Source: Paraescarpia echinospica
Taxonomy: Eukaryota > Annelida > Polychaeta > Sabellida > Siboglinidae
NCBI GenBank assembly: GCA_020002185.1
Contig: CM034532.1
Coordinates: 49,787,349 to 49,851,348, forward strand
Length of the DNA stretch: 64,000 nucleotides
Direction: 5' to 3'
Shown piece after piece: positions 38,528 to 47,500 of this stretch (position 1 is its first letter; each line of letters opens with the position of its first letter). The notes below the pieces were generated by a model. The model ran no database searches, was not told where the DNA came from, and saw nothing but the letters and a program-made list of their open reading frames with translations. The translations under genes were made by a program, and so were the position numbers.

Positions 38528-41500
38528 TATCCATGGAGCAGTAGAAATTAAAAATTAAATGTCCATATAGCAGTGAAAATTAGAAATTACTATATCCATG
38601 AAATTTAAATGTTATAACTGTGTAGTTGGGTGGGAATGTTACAAGACACATGTTGTTATAACTGTGTAGTTGGGTGCGAATGTTACAAGACACATGTTGT
38701 TATAACTGTGTAGTTGAGTGCGAATGTTACAAGACACATGTTGTTATAACTGTGTAGTTGGGTGCGAATGTTACAAGACACATGTTGTTATAACTGTATA
38801 GTTGGGTGTGAATGTTACAAGACACATGTTGTTATAACTGTGTAGTTGGGTGCGAATGTTACAAGATACATGTTGTTATAACTGTATAGTTGGGTGTGAA
38901 TGTTACAAGACACATGTTGTTATAACTGTGTAGTTGGGTGCGAATGTTACAAGACACATGTTGTTATAACTGTATAGTTGGGTGCGAATGTTACAAGACA
39001 CATGATGTTATAACTGTGTAGTTGGGTGCGAATGTTACAAGACACATGTTGTTATAACTGTGTAGTTGGGTGGGAATGTTACAAGACACATTTTGTTATA
39101 ACTGTATAGTTGGGTGCAAATGTTACAAGACACATGTTGTTATAACTGTGTAGTTGGGTGCGATTGTTACAAGACACATGTTTTATAACTGTGTAGTTGG
39201 GTGCGATTGTTACAAGGCACATGTTGTTATAACTGTGTAGTTGGGTGCGATTGTTACAAGACACATGTTGTTATAACTGTGTAGTTGGGTTCGAATGTTA
39301 CAAGACACATGTTGTTATAACTGTATAGTTGGGTGCGAATGTTACAAGATACATGTTGTTATAACTGTGTAGTTGGGTGCGATTGTTACAAGACACATGT
39401 TGTTATAACTGTGTAGTTGGGTGCGAATGTTACAAGACACCTGTTGTTATAACTGTATAGTTGGGTGCGAATGTTACAAGACACATGTTGTTATAACTGT
39501 GTAGTTGGGTGCGAATGTTACAAGACACATGTTGTTATAACTGTGTAGTTGGGTGCGAATGTTACAAGACACGTTGTTATAACTGTGTAGTTGGGTGCGA
39601 ATGTTACAAGGCACATGTTGTTATAACTGTGTAGTTGGGTGCGAATGTTACAAGACACATGTTGTTATAACTGTATAGTTGGGTGCGAATGTTACAAAAC
39701 ACATGTTGTTATAACTGTGTAGTTGGGTGCAAATGTTACAAGACACATGTTGTTATAACTGTGTAGTTGGGTGCGAATGTTACAAGACACATGTTGTTAT
39801 AACTGTGTAGTTGGGTGCAAATGTTACAAGACACATGTTGTTATAACTGTGTAGTTGGGTGCGATTGTTACAAGACACATGTTGTTATAACTGTGTAGTT
39901 GGGTGCGAATGTTACAAGACACATGTTGTTATAACTGTATAGTTGGGTGCGAATGTTACAAGACACATGTTGTTATAACTGTGTAGTTGGGTGCAAATGT
40001 TACAAGACACATGTTGTTATAACTGTGTAGTTGGGTGGGAATGTTACAAGACACATTTTGTTATAAATGTATAGTTGGGTGCAAATGTTACAAGACACAT
40101 GTTGTTATAACTGTGTACAGACCTGCCTACCATTCCAGATTGTCCGGAATCATTTCGGAAATACCCCTCAAATTACGGTATTACGGAGAGGTATGAAAAT
40201 AGTACGGATTGTTTTGTCGTCAATCACTTCCGTGCTCCTTAAATTTAGCCTCACTTTATTCAACAGGTGGCAGCATATATACGCTGCTTGTTGTGACATC
40301 GTTTTTCATTCGCTGCTTCGGGTCGTAATATGACCAATAGGAAACATGGTTACAATAAATTCGCATATCCGCGCTCATGGCGCTCAAACAAGAAGAATTA
40401 ATGACACATGCGGCACGAAATGATGGCAGGGATCGAAATGGCACCATTACCAGCCAAGAAGAAACGTATGCTGCAAACGTTTATAACAGCATGCATGCAA
40501 ACATGGCCCGTATTGTCAAGTTTAAGGAAGGGGGTCGGCTTTACATACAGCCGTATACGCAAAATTTATTTTCCTATTTCACGACATGGTGGCTGGGATA
40601 ATTGCAGGTACTGATTACGTTGTTGTGTCAGGCCAACTGACTGTACTAAGACTAAGTTAGTGTATTTATTGAGTCTAGTCTATCATTTACAGGGATAAGC
40701 GTATATACTAGAGTTGAGTAGACTAGACGATGTCGACGACTAGCATAACGTAATGGTTTTGCCATCCCCCGGCACGACTTTGTGTTTGTCTTTGTCTTTG
40801 ACTTTCTAATTCTAGTTGTTTCCAGCACTCAGCAACGTTCTATTAACTGACTAGTCTGTATTATTGTGGTTACAATGTTATGGTCTTATGAGGTCTCATT
40901 CAACTAGTCAGCCTTTTTCAGAACATTATCGCCAAGCTGACCTTTTTATGCCACTGAGGGTGGTCACTGCCAGGATGCTTGTCGTCCTCAGTGGTTCTTT
41001 TACATCCCAAATTGAGACTTTGATCTAGTCAAGCTACTATACTGTGTAGTCTATAGCCTGCCCTGGGTATACCGGCTACTAATATTAATCCTAATGACAC
41101 CACAAATAGACAGTGACACATAGTTATAATTTGTCATGTTTTTTGCAGTCAGCATGCTGTTTTTGAAATTTACATGAAATAACTGTGTAGTTGGGTGCGA
41201 ACGTTACAAGACACATGTTGTTATAACTGTATAGTTGGGTGCGAATGTTACAAGACACGTTGTTATAACTGTATAGTTGGGTGCGAATGTTACAAGACAC
41301 ATGTTGTTATAACTGTGTAGTTGGGTGGGAATATTACAAGACACATGTTGTTATAACTGTATAGTTGGGTGCAAATGTTACAAAACACATGTTGTTATAA
41401 CTGTGTAGTTGGGTGCGAATGTTACAAGACACATGTTGTTATAACTGTATAGTTGGGTGCGAATGTTACAAGACACATGTTGTTATAACTGTGTAGTTTG

Positions 41501-44500
41501 GTGTGTTACAAGAGACGTGTTGTTATAACTGTGTAGTTGGGTGTGTTACAAGAGGCGGGTTGTTATTACATGTAGTATGTGGTTGGGTGTGTTACAAGAG
41601 ACGTGTTGTTATTAGTGTGTAGTCGCATTAGCTACAAGAGCTGTGTTGTTATTTGTGTTTACTCGGGTGTGTTACAAGAGGTATGTTGTGTTGCAGGGGG
41701 CAACAGGTTGCTGGGGCACACTGACAAGGAGGTGGGCATCATCATCGGGGTGTGCATCGGAGGTGGTTGTATCATTATCTGTGCCATCATCATTGTGCTG
41801 AGGAACAGGTGAGTGACTAGAGACTAGTGAGATAACACAGTTGTGGCATGTCCCACTTTCTTTCATAGATCCAACATTCTCACTGTCCCACTTTCTTTCA
41901 TAGATCCAACATTCTCACTGTCCCACTTTCATTCATAGATCCAACATTCTCACTGTCCCGCTTTCATTCATAGATCCAACATTCTCACTGTCCCACTTTC
42001 TTTCATAGATCCAACATTCTCTCTGTCCCGCTTTCTTTCATAGATCCAACATTCTCACTGTCCCGCTTTCTTTCATAGATCCAACATTCTCACTGTCCTG
42101 CTTTCTTTCATAGATCCAACATTCTCACCGTCCTGCTTTCTTTCATAGATCCAACATTCTCACTGTCCTGCTTTCTTTCATAGATCCAACATTCTCATTG
42201 CCCGCTTTCTTTCATAGATCCAACATTCTCACTGTCCCGCTTTCTTTCATAGATCCAACATTCTCACTGTCCCGCTTTCTTTCATAGATCCAACATTCTC
42301 ACTGTCCTGCTTTCTTTCATAGATCCAACATTCTCACTGTCCCGCTTTCTTTCATAGATCCAACATTCTCACTGTCCCGCTTTCTTTCATAGATCCAACA
42401 TTCTCACTGTCCCGCTTTCTTTCATAGATCCAACATTCTCATTCTTTATAGATCCAACATTCTCACTGTCCCGCTTTCATTCATAGATCCAAGATTCTCA
42501 CTGTCCCGCTTTCTTTCATAGATCCAACATTCTCACTGTCCCGCTTTCTTTCATAGATCCAACATTCTCACTGTCCCACTTTCTTTCATAGATCCAACAT
42601 TCTCACTGTCCCGCTTTCTTTCATAGATCCAACATTCTCACTGTCCCGCTTTCATTCATAGATCCAAATTCTCACCCGCTTTCTTTCATAGATCCAACAT
42701 TCTATCCAGCTTTCTTTTCATAGATCCAAATTCTCACTTCTCATTCTGTGTCCGCTTTCTTTCATAGATCCAACATTCTCACTGTCCCGCTTTCATTCAT
42801 AGATCCAAGATTCTCACTGTCCCGCTTTCATTCATAGATCCAACATTCTCACTGTCCCGCTTTCATTCATAGATCCAACATTCTCACTGTCCTGCTTTCT
42901 TTCATAGATCCAACATTCTCACTGTCCTGCTTTCTTTCATAGATCCAACATTCTCACTGTCCTGCTTTCATTCATAGATCCAACATTCTCACTGTCCTGC
43001 TTTCTTTCATAGATCCAACATTCTCATTGTCCTGCTTTCATTTATAGATCCAACATTCTCACTGTCCCGCTTTCTTTCATAGATCCAACATTCTCACTGT
43101 CCCGCTTTCATTTATAGATCCAACATTCTCATTGTCCTGCTTTCATTCATAGATCCAAGATTCTCACTGTCCCGCTTTCTTTCATAGATCCAACATTCTC
43201 ACTGTCCCGCTTTCATTTATAGATCCAACATTCTCACTGTCCCACTTTCTTTCATTCTCACTGTCCCGCTTTCTTTCATAGATCCAACATTCTCACTGTC
43301 CCGCTTTCTTTCATAGATCCAACATTCTCACTGTCCCGCTTTCTTTCATAGATCCAGCATTCTCACTGTCCCGCTTTCTTTCATAGATCCAACATTCTCA
43401 CAGTCCCGCTTTCTTTCATAGATCCAACATTCTCACTGTCCCGCTTTCTTTCATAGATCCAACATTCTCACTGTCCTGCTTTCTTTCATAGATCCAACAT
43501 TCTCACTGTCCTGCTTTCTTTCATAGATCCAACAGTCTCACTGTCCCGCTTTCTTTCATAGATCCAACATTCTCACTGTCCTGCTTTCTTTCATAGATCC
43601 AACATTCTCACTGTCCCGCTTTCTTTCATAGATCCAACAGTCTCACTGTCCCGCTTTCTTTCATAGATCCAACATTCTCACTGTCCTGCTTTCTTTCATA
43701 GATCCAACATCTCATCCTGTCCTGCTTTCTTTCATAGTCCCGCTTTCTTTCGCATTCTCAGATCCAACATTCTCACTGTCCTGCTTTCTTTCCTTAGATC
43801 CAACATTCTCACTGTCCTGCTTTCTTTCATAGATCCAACATTCTTACGTCCCACTTTCTTTCATAGATCCAACATTCTCACTATCCCACTTTCTTTCATA
43901 GATCCAACATTCTCATTGTTCCGCTTTCTTTCTTAGATCCAACATTCTCACTGTCCTGCTTTCTTTCATAGATCCAACATTCTTACGTCCCACTTTCTTT
44001 CATAGATCCAACATTCTCACTATCCTGCTTTCTTTCATAGATCCAACATTCTCACTGTCCTGCTTTCTTTCATAGATCCAACATTCTCACTGTCCTGCTT
44101 TCTTTCATAGATCCAACATTCTTACGTCCCACTTTCTTTCATAGATCCAACATTCTCACTATCCTGCTTTCTTTCATAGATCCAACATTCTCACTGTCCT
44201 GCTTTCTTTCATAGATCCAACATTCTTACGTCCCACTTTCTTTCATAGATCCAACATTCTCACTATCCTGCTTTCTTTCATAGATCCAACATTCTCACTG
44301 TTCTGCTTTCTTTCATAGATCCAACATTCTCACTGTCCTGCTTTCTTTCTTAGATCCAACATTCTCACTGTCCTGCTTTCTTTCATAGATCCAACATTCT
44401 TACGTCCCACTTTCTTTCATAGATCCAACATTCTCACTATCCTGCTTTCTTTCATAGATCCAACATTCTCACCGTCCTGCTTTCTTTCATAGATCCAACA

Positions 44501-47500
44501 TTCTCACTGTCCTGCTTTCTTTCATAGATCCAACATTCTTACGTCCCACTTTCTTTCATAGATCCAACATTCTCACTATCCTGCTTTCTTTCATAGATCC
44601 AACATTCTCACTGTCCTGCTTTCTTTCATAGATCCAACATTCTCACTGTCCTGCTTTCTTTCATAGATCCAACATTCTCATTGTCCCGCTTTCTTTCATA
44701 GATCCAACATTCTCACTGTCCTGCTTTCTTTCATAGATCCAACATTCTCACTGTCCTGCTTTCTTTCATAGATCCAACATTCTCACTATCCTGCTTTCTT
44801 TCATAGATCCAACATTCTCACTGTCCCGCTTTCTTTCATAGATCCAACATTCTCACTGTCCTGCTTTCTTTCTTAGATCCAACATTCTCACTGTCCTGCT
44901 TTCTTTCATAGATCCAACATTCTTACGTCCCACTTTCTTTCATAGATCCAACATTCTCACTATCCCACTTTCTTTCATAGATCCAACATTCTCATTGTTC
45001 CGCTTTCTTTCTTAGATCCAACATTCTCACTGTCCTGCTTTCTTTCTTAGATCCAACATTCTCACTGTCCTGCTTTCTTTCATAGATCCAACATTCTTAC
45101 GTCCCACTTTCTTTCATAGATCCAACATTCTCACTATCCCACTTTCTTTCATAGATCCAGCATTCTCACTGTTCCGCTTTCTTTCATTATTGCAAGATTC
45201 TCACGTCCCACTTTCTTTCATAGATCCACGATTCTCACTGTCTCACTTTCATTCATAGATCCAACATTCTCACTGTCCTGCTTTCTTTCATAGATCCAAC
45301 ATTCTCACTGTCCTGCTTTCTTTCATAGATCCAACATTCTCACTGTCCTGCTTTCTTTCATAGATCCAACATTCTCACTGTCCTGCTTTCTTTCATAGAT
45401 CCAACATTCTCACTGTCCTGCTTTCTTTCATAGATCCAACATTCTCACTGTCCCGCTTTCTTTCATAGATCCAACATTCTCACTGTCCCGCTTTCTTTCA
45501 TAGATCCAACATTCTCACTGTCCCGCTTTCTTTCATAGATCCAACATTCTCACTGTCCCGCTTTCATTCATAGATCCAACATTCTCACTGTCCCGCTTTC
45601 ATTCATAGATCCAACATTCTCACTGTCCTGCTTTCTTTCATAGATCCAACATTCTCACTGTCCTGCTTTCTTTCATAGATCCAACATTCTCACTGTCCTG
45701 CTTTCTTTCATAGATCCAACATTCTCACTGTCCTGCTTTCTTTCATAGATCCAACATTCTCACTGTCCTGCTTTCTTTCATAGATCCAACATTCTCACTG
45801 TCCTGCTTTCTTTCATAGATCCAACATTCTCACTGTCCTGCTTTCTTTCATAGATCCAACATTCTCACTGCTTTCTTTCATAGATCCACATTCTCACTGT
45901 CCCGCTTTCTTTCATAGATCCAACATTCTCACTGTCCTGCTTTCTTTCATAGATCCAACATTCTCACTGTCCTGCTTTCTTTCATAGATCCAACATTCTC
46001 ACTGTCCTGCTTTCTTTCATAGATCCAACATTCTCACTGTGCATTCTTTCATAGATCCAACATTCTCACTGTCCTGCTTTCTTTCATAGATCCAACATTC
46101 TCACTGTCCTGCTTTCTTTCATAGATCCAACATTCTCACTGTCCCGCTTTCTTTCATAGATCCAACATTCTCACTGTCCTGCTTTCTTTCATAGATCCAA
46201 CATTCTCACCGTCCTGCTTTCTTTCATAGATCCAACATTCTCACCGTCCTGCTTTCTTTCATAGATCCAACATTCTCACTGTCCTGCTTTCTTTCATAGA
46301 TCCAACATTCTCACTGTCCTGCTTTCTTTCATAGATCCAACATTCTCACTGTCCTGCTTTCTTTCATAGATCCAACATTCTCACTGTCCTGCTTTCTTTC
46401 ATAGATCCAACATTCTCACTGTCCCGCTTTCTTTCATAGATCCAGCATTCTCACTGTCCCGCTTTCTTTCATAGATCCAACATTCTCACAGTCCTGCATT
46501 CTTTCATAGATCCAAGATTTTCACGTCCCACTTTCTTTCATAGATCCAATATTCTCACTATCCCACTTTCTTTCATAGATCCAGCATTCTCACTATCCCA
46601 CTTTCTTTCATAGATCCAACATTCTCACTGTTCCGCTTACTTTCATTAATGCAAGATTCTCACTGTCTCACTTTCATTCATAGATCCAAGATTCTCACCG
46701 TCCTGCTTTCTTTCATAGATCCAACATTCTCACTATCCCGCTTTCTTTCATAGATCCAACATTCTCACTGTCCCACTTTCTTTCATAGATCCAACATTCT
46801 CACTGTCCTGCTTTCTTTCATAGATCCAACATTCTCACTGTCCCGCTTTCTTTCATAGATCCAGCATTCTCACTGTCCCGCTTTCTTTCATAGATCCAAC
46901 ATTCTCACTGTCCCGCTTTCTTTCATTGATCCAACATTCTCACTGTCCTGCTTTCTTTCATAGATCCAACATTCTCACTGTCCTGCTTTCTTTCATAGAT
47001 CCAACATTCTCACTGTCCCGCTTTGTTTCATAGATCCAACATTCTCACTGTCCCGCTTTCTTTCATAGATCCAACATTCTCACTGTCCTGCTTTCTTTCA
47101 TAGATCCAAGATTCTCACCGTCCTGCTTTCTTTCATAGATCCAACATTCTCACTGTCCTGCTTTCTTTCATAGATCCAACATTCTCACTGTCCTGCTTTC
47201 TTTCATAGATCCAACATTCTCACTGTCCCGCTTTCTTTCATAGATCCAGCATTCTCACTGTCCCGCTTTCTTTCATAGATCCAACATTCTCGCAGTCCTG
47301 CATTCTTTCATAGATCCAAGATTCTCACGTCCCACTTTCTTTCATAGATCCAATATTCTCACTATCCCACTTTCTTTCATAGATCCAACATTCTCACTGT
47401 TCCGCTTACTTTCATTAATGCAAGATTCATAGATCCAAGATTCTCACCGTCCTGCTTTCTTTCATAGATACAAGATTCTCACCGTCCCACTTTCATTCAT

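Larger units (their letters stand above)
37982..41696 (+). other. Intron before the transmembrane exon
   Basis: 3.7-kb intron made almost wholly of tandem repeats: a ~35-bp degenerate repeat with large TG microsatellites (38105-38600) and a 44-bp minisatellite (38611-40117 and 41179-41694) split by a 1.06-kb insertion. I found no exon for a sixth FN3 domain in it. Confidence 0.8.

Noticed and set aside
37982..41696. Hidden exon for a sixth FN3 domain (DCC-like)
   Set aside because: The intron is almost all tandem repeat and insertion; no frame with an FN3 tryptophan/tyrosine pattern and splice sites was found.
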